Source: Margaritifera margaritifera (Eukaryota > Mollusca > Bivalvia > Unionida > Margaritiferidae). From it: a stretch of 64,000 nt of DNA. The DNA is taken from contig JAQPZY010001301.1 in the NCBI GenBank assembly GCA_029931535.1, positions 1,612,001-1,676,000 of the forward strand, read 5' to 3'. The notes beneath the pieces are model-generated. The model did no database searches, was not told the origin of the DNA, and saw only the letters and a list, made by a program, of their open reading frames with translations. Shown one piece after another: positions 1 through 13,500 of this stretch (positions are counted from its first letter, which is position 1; every line of letters begins with the position of its first letter). A program made the translations under genes and the position numbers.

Positions 1-439
1 TTTAATCCTTTTGAGTTTTATCTCACTTCCAGTACAGATATTGTAATCGTTACACGTTTTCATGTCCAGTTCATTTGGTAGTCTTAGCTATGAACAGTGA
101 TATATCACCAAATTTGTTTATATTGTACAGAAAAGAATGCCAGTAATATTTCAACTAGGTTTTACCATTAACGTATACACCATCTAAAACGATTTTGCCT
201 CATCCTAGTATCCCATTACTATTTAACAGACTCGATTCTTGAAAGAGTTTTAGTATCTCAGGAATGTAACAAATTCGCGAAGAGTTTCAATGCATAATTC
301 ACACTTTTCCGTTGACATAAATCAGTTTCATTGATTACCTGCAGGGTCTGTAAGGTCTCCTTTAAATTTTCTCTATCGTGTGGATCCTAAGCTGTTATAG
401 TGCAACAAGTGGAATACATCACTTAAATAGTTCATGTTT

Positions 440-1000
440 CCTACTGTTGTTCTTCATTTGTAGCTCACCTGGCCAAATGGTAAATTATATTATGGTATAG
501 CCCAGCTTCGATGTCCGTCGTCCATTCGTCAATTCTTGCGTGTAAACGCTCAAAAGGCTCCAATTCTGATCAAATTTCTTTCCGACGTTGCATGCATAAC
601 TATATCACGATGATTTCGGATGAATTTAATTATTAAGGACGTGATTTTGCATATAGAGTCCATATTTCTGATCCGATTTTGATTAGACCTGATATATAAG
701 CTTGTAATCATGAAGATTAGGGCGATTATGAACCACATTCACCCATATTAATGAGGTGGTTTAATTTTATGGTCTGGTGAACACTGTAGAGAGGCCACAT
801 TTCTGAACAAATTTTGATATTACTTTCAATATAAGGTTATGTCATCACAATCTCGAACGAGTTCGATTATGAGCAACATCTACGGATATTAATGAGGTGA
901 TAATACATCTGATTAGCTGATCATGTTACCACTCTAGGTATTATTTCTAATCAGACTGCTATAGACTTTAATAAGTTTGATTATTGTCAACGGCACTTCT
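440..1000 (+). repeat. Dispersed bivalve-type repeat, copy 1
   Basis: The block has recurring phrases (CTCxAGAGxCCACATTTCTGA, GATTATGAGCAACATCTA, ATATTAATGAGGTGAT) at roughly 165-base spacing, meaning degenerate internal tandem units. The same phrases recur at 52640-53110 at the paralogous intron position before exon 1C. From experience such blocks are very common in bivalve genomes. There is no coding potential. Confidence 0.55.
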
Positions 1001-1095
1001 GGAATGTAAAGAGATATTAGTCTAGTACATGTAATTTCAAATATAAACTATGTATACAAACAGTACAGTGCATTTAGTTACTTGCCAATTTCTTC

Positions 1096-1096
1096 G

Positions 1097-1121
<25 letters not shown>
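1096..1121. repeat. (CT)n microsatellite
   Basis: Short pure CT tract followed by a T run in the intron before exon 1A. Confidence 0.9.
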
Positions 1122-1127
<6 letters not shown>

Positions 1128-2723
1128 CTTTGTACCCTATGATCAGGACAAATTAGAATCACAGATTTAGAGTCAAACAGAGTGTTTCTTTTGCAAAGAA
1201 TTAATTAAAAACAGAGAACAAAATTAATTTAAATTGCAAGGTGAGTACAATTAAAAAAAGCAAGATATAGAAGTAACAAAATAAAACGCGTTTTGATTAT
1301 AATGAATGAGTTGTAATATAAACTGAAAACAGCAATATAAGAAGTAGCATTCTTAGTTTATATCAAATGATAATATAATTATATTTTTTAAGACTCGTTT
1401 GTAAATACAAATTAATTATTACAATATCATGGATGAAGACGTTTTCAATTATGACAAAAAGATGTGTGGGAATTTACTAGCAATTCAATTTTAGCCTCAA
1501 TACTGTATCTAAGCACAATAATTTCGTCACTTATTTAATTATAATGTAACAAAGACCCAGAAATTCATGCTGACTGCACATATGAACTCTTTTTGTAATG
1601 CCAAGTAAGCGTAGATTCTTTAAGGATGAGGCTATTGGTCCATGGTGTTAGAAGAAATCCACGGGACAATGCTGGTTGTATAAATTATTTACTCTTTTTA
1701 TGCCGAGAAGAAAGTGATCCTATGGTCAAGGAAAGAAGCTCAATTACACCAGCATTAATAGACAATGAAGCAAATTTTTGAGTAAAAAGAACTATTGTGT
1801 ACATTAGTTGTCCCAGTAAACAACACTTGTACATCTTTGTTAAAATAAGCGCAAATATTTTAAATAACCAAACGTATGTACTTCGTGGCACTTTCTCGAG
1901 ATAGATGTCACTATAACGTGGTACCGATAAAAGCTACCTGAATCATCAGTTTCCCTCCCGCTAGGCAAATTATAATTTTAGCATGCCGGAAAAAGAACGA
2001 AATCGTGTACATGCACAGGTACACTGTATGTAGGAGGTAAAAGCACTAATAAAAGTCTCAAAAAATTAAAAAGGGAAACATTTCATTCTGACTTTACTGT
2101 CAATGGCTTTATCCTCATATATTAGAAACTGTATCCATTGTTCGCCTCACTTCGAATCTGGTACACCGCTCAGTTTATAATGAATGACCAGATTCATATA
2201 GGGATTTGGATGGAAACTTTAAAACGGAACGGGTTTAGGGAGAAAACTTTCATTAATGTTATGTTTTTGCAGTCTCATTTAACAAGTGTGTCTGATATTG
2301 TATTATTTCTTCGATTTAGTCATTTTTCAATTGCATGAAAGAGTTTATTGGGAAACATGAAATATGAGTTATGCTTGCTGCTTTACCGCTCATCCAAAAT
2401 ATAGGTACATCTGATTATAGAATCACTTTCATTAAAAGAAACTGCTGCAAAATCATTCTCATTTTGCTGTTACAATTTCCAGAGATTTGAGTGCATACTT
2501 ATGAATATTGTTAGATGTTTCACTTAAGTAATCTGAACATTATGTCAACAGTTTGAATGCAGTTCCGTGCGTTAAATGATGATACTGTCCTCTCAATTTC
2601 TATTCTCTTTAAACAATAAAGCGGATCAGCTTATTCACTTAGTTGGTTGTATTTAGTTATCTATCCAGTGTGGTGAATATAAGTTCCACCAGAAGCATTT
2701 CTATTTTTTACTATTATGATCTT

Positions 2724-2828
<105 letters not shown>

Positions 2829-2918
2829 ATAGATATATAGATAGATAGACAGATATATAGATAAATATATAGATGGATAGTATGTGTGTGTTAATATTTT
2901 CCTTTCTTTTATTCAAAG

Positions 2919-3035
2919 ACATAAATAGTAGCAACGTTTACTACAACAGTACAGTCACTATTGAAGTTTATTGGTCCCTCACACCGGTAGCGGCCTCATT
3001 CTCAATGGACTTCACCATTTTTGCTACATATGCAG
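2919..3035 (+). CDS. Exon 1 of unit A: C-terminal third of Cys-free CUB-like domain
   Basis: 117 bases, phase 1-1, 39 codons' worth. The acceptor is CAAAG and the donor is GTAAGT. It encodes a stretch with STVTIEVYW followed by [15 protein letters not shown] read this as the last beta strands of a CUB fold, equivalent to the usual L-I-F ... GF-a-Y end. It shares the STVTIEVYW core and the FATY/FGTY end with exons 1B and 1C. One N-glycosylation sequon (NST) is present. It completes a domain whose first two exons lie upstream of the window. Confidence 0.85.
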
Positions 3036-4518
3036 GTAAGTACACACAAATAGTTTACGCTGATTGGAACAAGAATCAATGTCTTCATTTTCCTTTTCTC
3101 AAACTGTAATTCCTATTTGCCGTAATATTGCTATTAACATTTGTAATGTATTATATCACATGATATATGTTTTTGTGCACTAATAGTATTAGAGTGCGTA
3201 TACCTCAATAACAATCCCACTATCCGTCCCTTTATACTTCACATTCAGTGATTGTGTACATGACATGGCAGGATAGCGTGTGCGCAAGCAATTGGAATCT
3301 TTTAGTAATGAATAGTCAAAATGTTGGAAGAGATTAATCATTTTAACCACTACCAAACCCAGTAATCAAAACATCATATAGCCTGTATTTGTATTTCTGG
3401 GTTCACATTTTAAGTGGGTTTTTTCAGACGAATTTTGCAACCTCGTAAAGTTATATTCTGCATAATATTGCACTGCGAAATTTCGAACGCCAAACATTAA
3501 CTTTACGATTGGACCAATTACCAACAGCAGAAACTATTTCAATAATCCAATTTTAAATATTCTCCTCAAATAGCAGGTATATAAAAGTTGCTGAGATACA
3601 AAAGAGTTTTTCTTTGAACTAGGATTTTATATATGTTCCTTATATCACGTATATGCCGCTTTGTTCCCTGTACTATTGTACGCACACACGTTTTTTTACG
3701 ATTGTAGCATGTACTTTAAACATATTCATCTATCAATATTACATTGCTGATGAAGTGCTTTTACATAATATGTATTCTTATCGCGAATTAAATAGACAAA
3801 ATACAAAAACTGCAAATACAATTCTTGAATCGCACCAAGAAACATTCGTCAGCTGTATACTCGTGAAATATTTGTGACATATGTTCAATAATAACATTTT
3901 CCATAATTTGCTGTGGCTCAAATAAACTGTCATACGGTTATAATAAGATATGTGTCATATAACTCGTATATGTCGGAGCCATCTGACTTTTTTTCATAGA
4001 TATTTTCAGTACATGTACTATACATACAAGCAATGTTCCACTATATTGTATTGGTACAGGCTGAATAACAAATGCTAAATTGAGAGACACAACGACACAG
4101 AATTGCCTATGTAACTTAGACACGATGATAATGTGATCCCATTCAAGAGTGCTCTTAAAACTCGTCTATTTCGACTGCAAGAACAGACTTAAGACTTAGC
4201 AATGTTTCTTTAGCTTAATTATTTCAGCATGTTTTTCGTTTGCAATTTCATGGCGTTTGTTTCTTGTAATTGTGTCCATATATGTCCTTATGTGTTAATT
4301 AATACTGAAAAGCACTTAGAGCCTCTAAAGATTAAGCGCTGTACAAACTCCTCATTATTAGTATTAAATCACAGGTCCGGTCGATAATTCTAGGTCTACC
4401 CTACTGTTATTTGTGTTACCGGTAGTATTGTATGTATCTATATCACATACAAATCGTTCAGTTAAGATGTATACAGATATAACAATAATGTAACCTACCT
4501 ACCTGCACAATCAATAAG

Positions 4519-4554
<36 letters not shown>

Positions 4555-7500
4555 TTTCGGTTCCCCAAGGTACCTCATGCAATGCGAATACAAATTTAAC
4601 GCATCAAGAACTGAACACAGATATAGGCCATCAACTGCAAATGGCTACAACCACTAAAATGAAAATATGGAACTGCAGAACGAAGAAAAACTGTCAGATC
4701 TTAATCGAGAAACTTTTGTGATAGCCGTCCGATCTACAATCCGCGGTAATTTGTTGATGCGAGATTAATAACAATATTTGCTGGATCCCTGTAAAGTTTT
4801 ACAAAGATAATTACCAGTAGATGCTATTCATAAGAAAAGATCCATGTTTATTATGTACAAGTTGTATAGGAAATGCTAAATTGCGAGGTACAACGACACA
4901 GAAAATTTCATTCTGTCTATGTTTTGGAACATAGAAGTCAATGGTCCGCAAATCTCTGTTTGCCCTTTGCATCTGCGGTAGTATTGTATGTATATATGTT
5001 AGATCAAATATTTTATTTCAGTTCCCCAGCGTACCCTGTGCAATGCGAATGAACCTTTAACCGCCTCAAGAACTGAATACAGATATATACAGTCACCTGG
5101 ATATGGTTTGGGATGGTATTGGCATGCAGAGTATGTATTGTCTTTTGGACATTTCGTTCTTGAATACAATTCAATACGTTATACGTTCCTAATGGAAAAA
5201 TCCTCTTTCATAAGTAATTTTATGTTCTTCAAACAGTAACTATCTAATGTATTTCACCTTGCAAGTTCACCACAGTTACAGCTGTTGTGTACATTTGTAT
5301 ACATTTACACAAGTACAAAAGCAAGTTTCGAAACTTTTTACATAGATGTTTAATAGAACATTACCTAATTTGCGTAGTTAAATATATATGCTTTTGCCAG
5401 CAAAATATTTTATGTTATAAGTGGCTAGTATCTATGCCAAAATAAACAATTCGATACTAATAATAATAATAATAATAATAGTGCTTTTGGTGATGGTTGT
5501 TGTAGTACTGGTAATGTTGTTCGTTTTGGCAGTAGTAGTAGTAATAATGGCAATGGTTGTGGTAGTAGTAATGGCAACGATGTTTGTGGTGGTGCTCATG
5601 GTAGCAGTAATGGTGGCGGTGATGTTATTAGTAATGATAATAATGGTGGTAGTCGTGATACAACTGCTAGTAGTGGTAATGTGGTGGCGGTGCTAGTAGT
5701 AATAAAGATAATGGGGCTGGTAATGGTGCTAACAGTAGTGCTAACAGTACGCAGAATCAGACTCGATATCATTCCGATGAGAATCAGATTCCTTGAATAA
5801 AATAAATTCATGTTGATAAATTTTATAGAGATATTTTATTTTGCTACAAATAGATTTTCGCAAGCCACAAAAGACAATCCGCTATGATCCTTTATCAGTA
5901 GTGGTTGCATGTGCTGAGATTTCATCGTTTCTCATGAATATGCATAATATGCATAAACCTGCTTAACCAATCACTGCAAACGCTAGTATAAATTTCTCTC
6001 CATTGTGACCCAACATGACTTTTTACGCTGCTTGAATGAGCCAATTAAGTTTCTCTTCCAAACAGAGTCACTTATCAGTCAATTAAACGGATACTTTAAT
6101 TGATATGTAGGAGATCGTTATCTTGTGTTGTTTATGCGTACTCATGATAAACGTGAAAATCTCAGCACAGGCAGCCACAGGTGATATAGGAGAGTAACGG
6201 ATTGTAATTTGTGGCATGCGACGATGTTACCAATATAAAGACATGTAAAGAACCTGTTTAAGATATATAAAGCATACATTCATACATACATACAGTAACT
6301 AAAATCACCATTAGGTTGACCAAAGTGACCCAGCCGCTTGCTTAAAGTGTTTGCAAGGGCATCATCATAGTTTTGGTTTCCATTAACGATTTGATATATC
6401 ATTTTGTTATTGAGTCTATCAGCTACTTAGTCATAAATTACAAGTTCCTGAATGTCCGTGTTTAGCATGCAATTATTTAGAATCAGAAATGATATCAGCG
6501 TAATTTCTGCCAAACAGACTCTTCCTTGACTCCAATAGTGTGCCATAATATATTGTGCGCACGGTAAATATTGCATGCCTTATAGGGATAAACATCTAGT
6601 AAATATCAAACATACGAAATTCAAATAGCATATTACCTATTGGTCCAATGTGTGGCGGTATAGCAACCATTGTTAACATCATAGAGAGTCTAGGTCCTTT
6701 GCCAGAACATCTTAATTTTATACCATAATTATGAAAATTATTAACTGATATATTTAATTGACTAAAAACCATATTTAAAGCATTTTTTCCAACATTTGTA
6801 ACATCTAGTGTTTTTATCTATAATTTTTTAAAAGATAATACCAACCCACCCTATTCTCAAATTATTATGACTTCTTATTTCCAATTTTACCACATACATT
6901 TCAAATACCCTTATCTGAACCTGATATATCACATTATTCAAAACAAAAACGAAGAATAAAATTCCAGTATGTCAAGGCTCCTACCACTTCTGAGCTGGAG
7001 CGAATTGACGGATCAGCTGGGATAGGGTGGGGAGGAGTGGCATTTATATCGCCAATTTTATACTTTTCAAATTCACTATGCACTAAATGCAAAATCTGCA
7101 AATTAAAAAACAAATTAAAAATAAAAAATAGACATGGTAAATAAAGACTTCAAAAATTAATTTGGAAAACCAAAAGGCCAACAGGATTTAAACCCAGTGC
7201 GTCGTGTAGCAAAATGCGGAATAGGGTCGTTATATTCCCCAATTGTATTTTTTTTTTCTTCTCCAAATTATCCATTCAGTGAACACAAATTCACTAAACA
7301 TTGAATACAAATTGGTTACATTTAAGAAGCAAAACTAGAGAAACTAAAGACTTTAACAATTAGTTAAAGAAAAACACAACAGGAACCTAGCCATAGCGAT
7401 TTGAAATCCCACCCCATTTAGCGACAGCACGGGGGGGTGGGGGTGGCGGCTTTATATCTCCCAATTTTGTTCTTTATAGATTCACTATGCAGTCTGTACA

Positions 7501-10500
7501 AATTCACCATACAATAAAAATAATTCTGTAAATTCAAAAGCATCTAGGAAAGACAGAATACAAACCAGGATTATATAAACTAGTTGATATTGTTCTTAAT
7601 TTCGAGTATAAAGACCCGAAAAGTTAACACCAAAGATAAAAGTCAAGGAGTCGAGTCTCCACTTCCCCTCCTAGATCAAGCGCAGTGTAGCGAGAAAGTA
7701 TGTATTTATATGCTCCAATTGTATTATTTTACAATTCTGTAAATCCAATTAAACTATGAAGAAAACAAATTATAAATAAATAATAGAAGTTGTATGCACC
7801 TGTTCATAAAGGAATTGGACATAAGTGTAACAATAAAACAAAAACATGTTTCGGAGAAAAATTACTATTTTATGTACAAACCAATAAACATTGTATATAA
7901 TTACACCTTAAAATTTTTTAATGTTGATTCAATAAACATATATCAAACAGTACGTTATAAATTTTGGCAAAATCAGTTAAACTTGGCAGCATGGATAGCA
8001 GCATAAAATTGTGGAATATCGTATTTACATTTATCAGATAAAAGTATACAGAGTTAGTATAATCAGTATATAGGTTTCATATTTTAAAATATATAAAAAA
8101 TATGTCTGAATGCTCAATACCATTACCAGCTGATCAAGTATTTAATCACATAAGCAATAAGACAGCTATAAACAATTTAAGATAATTAGGAATAACTTTA
8201 ACATTCCTCAAAATTATGACTGGAGATACCTTAAACGAACGAATTTAACTATTATTAACGGGCCTAGAGCCAATTACCAAATAAAGCAGGAAATGACTGA
8301 TGATTAAACAAGTATAAAGCAAAGATACGAAGCAGACAAATGGTGGAATAGAGGATGCTGGATACGATACAGTCATGAGCAATAAAACTCTCAGACAACA
8401 TTGGAATAATTAATAGAATGTTGTATTTACTTCAACAAGATAGCAACATGCTAACATATGAAGGGATAACACGTCTATAAAAGAGCATTTGTTCTTAGTA
8501 TTTGATTCCACCGATTAGTTTCCTTCTTTTTCTCCAACCTAAAAGCTTTAGAAAATCAGTTCCACCCTTTTGCGTAGCTATGGAGTCAGGTGATAACAGT
8601 GTGCTGAGATCACCAATTTAAGAAATTTCAATATTATATTCGGATTCATATGTGCATGTTTGTAAACAATAGGCTGTTCATATTTTAATGCTTGAATTAC
8701 CTTTAATTAATTGAAATTATTAATCCTGGTATTGTTTATATTTATCAGACAGAGCTTGTTCTAGAAAATATAAAATTGTAAATTTTTCTGTTGAAAAAAA
8801 TATAATTATTTCATTATATTTCGATATGATCAAATTGTTTAGTGTATTTATAATCATCTCTTGTATAATCTTCATCTTTATCGTAAATGTAATCAAGTTC
8901 TTCAAAATATTTTCATTCAGCTCTTCCGCCTTCTGCCATTTTATACTTTTTAAATGGATACAACTTAATTTGAAAATGAATTAGGTCTCTTGGAAAATAT
9001 AGTTGAAAGGGAAAAACCATACTTACATGAAGAAGTTATAAGGGCAGCCTGCAAACAGGAAATTAGCAACTTAGTATTGTAAATGGGACATACAAGGAAT
9101 AAGTGGTAAACATTTGATTAATAAGGAGTTGGCTCAAACAAATTCAAAACAAATCAAGAAAACATATACAATTTGTTTAAATGCTATATCAGCCAATACT
9201 GCAATGTCATTGTCAGATGTAATAATACAAGGAAATAATATATTTGTTGCGTAAAGTTTTTCTAATGAATAAATTAAAGAGAGAGATGAAAGGAGACTGC
9301 TTAACAACAAACATACTTCTTTTTACCTTTTAGGTTAGGATTACTTATTTCAGCATTGATTGTTAGCCGAAAATTAATTTGACGTAATTTATAGTAACGA
9401 CGTTACGAAAGGCTTCAAACAGTAACGCAAGCAGAAGCCTAGTACGTTAGAACTATGAATTGAAGATATTTTGTAAGTTTATAAAATACATTACTTTAAA
9501 CAGAAGGTCAGGAATCTTAAACAAGATTTGCATAATGTGAACAAAAATGAATAGCTCTTTAAGAAAGCAGTCATTTCGTTTCAAATTAAAAGGAAGGTGG
9601 CGAAGATAAAACTGAAGGATCGGTGATGTCTTTCTAAGTCACCAGAGAGGTAAGTTCACAAAAGAGTAAAGATCCACGTAGAGTTGAACTTAGAAAACAT
9701 ATAAAAATCCTGAAAACTGTTGACAAGAATTTAAAACAGTTAAAAGCAGAGGGGTAAAAGATAACACAAATTAATGAGAGCGGAAGTGAATGCGAACAGT
9801 CATGCAATCACGATTTACATGGCGTTGGTTTGAAAGGATACAACGTATATTCTTGTATAGATAGTGTAGTTGTCGCTATAGAAAGATGTGTTAGTATATT
9901 TGTTTTTTTAAAAAGACCCATAAAAAGGATTAATAAAGCTTACTTACGTTACTACAGCGAAACCAGAATATAAAGAGTCATGAAAGCAGGACTCAAATAA
10001 AATAAATACATTTCCAAAAATGTTGTGGAGGAAATATATAGCTCACAGATTAACTATACAGCTAATAACGTGACTAACCAGTTAATAGACTAACAAGAAA
10101 AAGTTAATAAATGCAGATTAATAAATGGCAAGGGAAACGAACAACATTATTAATACTATGTATCATGCAGATTCAACTCCTACAGTAAGTTACAGTATGC
10201 TTTTTATTAGGATGTTTTTTTTCAAAATAGATTCGCCAACTAATTCGGGTATAGAAGAAGTAATACAATTGGGTATTCATATTTCTTTGAGTCAGTTTAC
10301 GATTGACCATCTAATAACACAAGGACTACCACCAGGCAAAATAATTGATAAGTTAGTTAACACTTTCAAATGGTAGTGAAATTACCTAACGGCCATGGAA
10401 TTTAACTTCGGTTGATGGAAATAAATGAATGATTTAGTTAAAGAGATAGCAAATTACCAAGGTGTAATATAAAAGCATAAAACTGCATATATATTTGTTA

Positions 10501-13500
10501 CTGGGTAGAGGTTTGTATGGCAAGTCGTTACGTTGGAATGGGTGTTCCGGCTGCTAGTTTAGGAGGTGCGGGCTTACATGGACTTATTCAGTTAGATTTT
10601 ACAAGGTTTGATGCAAATTTACTAGGGTTTAATGCAAACGCTTTTAAAGAGAAGTTAGAATAAAACATATTTGTAAATCATGGCGAGCTTGTAATATCTT
10701 CTAGAAGTAAGTTGAATAGTATTGATGAAATGGTTAGTAAAGCAAAAACCGATTATGAAATAAGTCACGATGGATTTAACATGATAGATGCTAAATGCAA
10801 CAACTCTTTGCAAGGGTGTAGAAGTAAAGAGTCGTGGTAGCCGAAGTAGGACAGCAGGCTGTATTCTCGTTACTTAAATGGAAATATGCGTTATGGCAAA
10901 TCCTACCTACATCACTATGGAAAGACAGTCCGAGAAAGAAATATATCTTTCAAATCCCATTGATCCATTGATAACAGGGATGGTAAAATATACATTTCAT
11001 TTCAGACGATATATCTTGTAGTTGGTTACTACAATATTGTATATGGAAAAAATCCCAGCAACAATATATTCTACTATATAACGACATGAATGAAACCAAG
11101 GCAATGTCGATACCTGATAGCTTTTATAATCTTGAAATGTACCTGAAAAAAATCAAACACAGAATAACTGCTAATAGCGACAATAAAGTATAGATATTGA
11201 ATGTTAGAAACATAGCTCTAATCTTTTAATAACCTCCAGTAATAATTACATAGTGTATATAACTAACTGCAGCTCTAAATTACAAGGATGTAAGAATCAC
11301 AGGCCTAAAAATGCATCCACCTAATCAAATATAGTTTGTGGGCTTTTGAAGGGTACAAACCTGTATCTTTTCCATAATCGAATAAACCACACGAAGAATT
11401 ACTGTAACGGCTACTAGTGTACTCTACTAGAGTCACTACATAATTGTGATGTATTTCACGGTTATTTCACATCACATGATGTTGCTAGTCCATATAAACA
11501 ATATGGTAAATCGGCTTTAGCAATGGATTATGTTTTTAACTGATGTATGTGTTTTAAAAACGATATCGTCCTTTGACATAGATGATAGATCAGAATCTAT
11601 TCATATGCCCTTTGTTTTTTCCCTTGACTACATGGGCAAATTAGAACAGAAAGCTTGAAGTGACTCTGGGAGTAAAGTAGTACATAAATAAATATGGAAC
11701 AAAGAAGAATGACTTTTATCCAAAATCTCCAGGATCTATTATTTCAAAATGTGGATGCGATTTTAAATAAAATCAACTATAACAAACTCAAAGAATGCGT
11801 CGAAGCAAAAACTACTGTTTACCATGATGCAGCAAATCCAATACAAACAGTCGATAGAAAGCAAAACCAAACTGTGACATCTCCAAGAATACTTCCTGAA
11901 GGTCAGTCTTCGTTCGACCGAGATTGTATAGCAGCTAAAAGTAAAGTCTTAATATATCTAAGACAGGCCAGAACACAAGGCACAACTGAATCACTTAAAG
12001 ATTATAAACTCTATAGAAATATGTACAAATCTCTCACAAGAACGAAGCAAAGTATAATGAATTTCGAACAAATAAATAGCCTTTTGCTTGCATTATATTC
12101 TAAACATATACAACTTTTCTGGAGCCTTGTAAAGAATCCGAGTGCTCGTGCACAAAGCAGTATCACATCTGCAACTTGGTATGAATATTTTTCAGAAATA
12201 TTTAATTCTTCAGTTCTGCTGACCGGTTAGAGGAAAATGAAAATAGTTCATGATGCTCTAGATTGAATAATCACTGAAAAGGAAGTTCGTCTAGCACTGA
12301 GGAAAACTGAGGGAGTAGATGCTTTGTCCAGCAATTTGTTTATATGTACTGCCAACATAATTGCATCGTTATTAACACTATTATTTAATAAACTATTCGA
12401 TATTGGATATTATCCAGAATATTGGTCAACGCCTATCGTTATGCCAATTCTGAAGAAAGGTGATGCAAATGAACCCTCCAACTACAGAGGCATTAGTTTA
12501 TTATCTGTAATAAGCAAAGTATTTACATCGAATTTAAATAATATCATAAATGAATGGGTGGAAATAAATAAATTACTTTGCGAAAAACAAGCCGATTTTA
12601 GAGCAGATCATTCTATAGTAGATAATATGTATATATTATATACATTAATCTGTAAATATTTAAGAAAACAAAGGAGTAGATTCTATGCTGTGTTTATCGA
12701 ATATGAAAAAGTTGTTGATACGGTAGAGAGACGTTTAGTGTACCAAAAGCTAGTTAGTGAAAATATTAGTGGAAAAGTGGTAATAATTATTAGGGCAATT
12801 TATAATAATGTAAAAGCATTTGTTAAGTCCAACACTTGTATTACCGATGTGTTTAATTGGCATATAGGTGTTATCAAAGGTTGCGTGTTATCGAGTTTAT
12901 TTTTTTCTTTCTTTCTGGAACCCTTTTCAGCTGACGGAAACAGTGGAGTTTCGGTTTCGGTAGAAACCTTAGAACCATTCTTACTGTCGTATGCAGATGA
13001 TTTAATTTTCTTTGCTGACACTGCCCACCAGTTGCAAAATATGCCCAATAGACTGCGTACATGTTTCTTAAAGTGGAAATTAAAAGTAAATATGGAAAAA
13101 ATAAAAAGTAATTGTATTTCGCAGAGATGGTTATATCAGACGTTATCAAAAGTGGTACAATGGGCCTACAGTGTAAAGATTGAATTATATTACAAGTATC
13201 TAGGATGAATATTTTTTCAAAACAACTGCTGGTATATGTGCCAGAAAACTCTGTATTTGCAAGTATTGAAGGCTATCCTTATTTTGAAGCAAAGTCTTTC
13301 AAAATTATTCGGCAAAAATACCTGTAACTGGATTGACTCGAAGATAGCTCCTATTCTTAACTATGGGGCTGAGTTTTCGGTATTTATGATGTCAATGCAT
13401 TCATATGTAATAAATTAGGAAGAATTAGTATGCAGAATATTAGATATAAACGTATTTTGAAATGTTGGCTTAGAATTCTAAAATGCAAGAAGACAGATAT

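Larger units (their letters stand above)
3036..5021 (+). other. Intron 1 of unit A, containing a local duplication
   Basis: Paralogous to 37093-38411 and 56783-58089. The segment from about 3780 to 4640 and the segment from about 4640 to 5130 are two diverged copies of the same sequence: each has a TGCAGA..AGAAA..TGTCAGAT-like block, the GGTAGTATTGTATGTAT block and an exon 2 copy. The first copy is interrupted by a LINE 3' end (about 4133-4372) and a (GTT)n tract (4519-4553). The first exon 2 copy is dead. Confidence 0.65.

Noticed and set aside
5421..5811. Hydrophobic V/M/I-rich frame resembling a membrane protein (also 58470-59042)
   Set aside because: Degenerate GTA/GGT trinucleotide repeat shared as non-coding sequence between units; composition is fully explained by the repeat.
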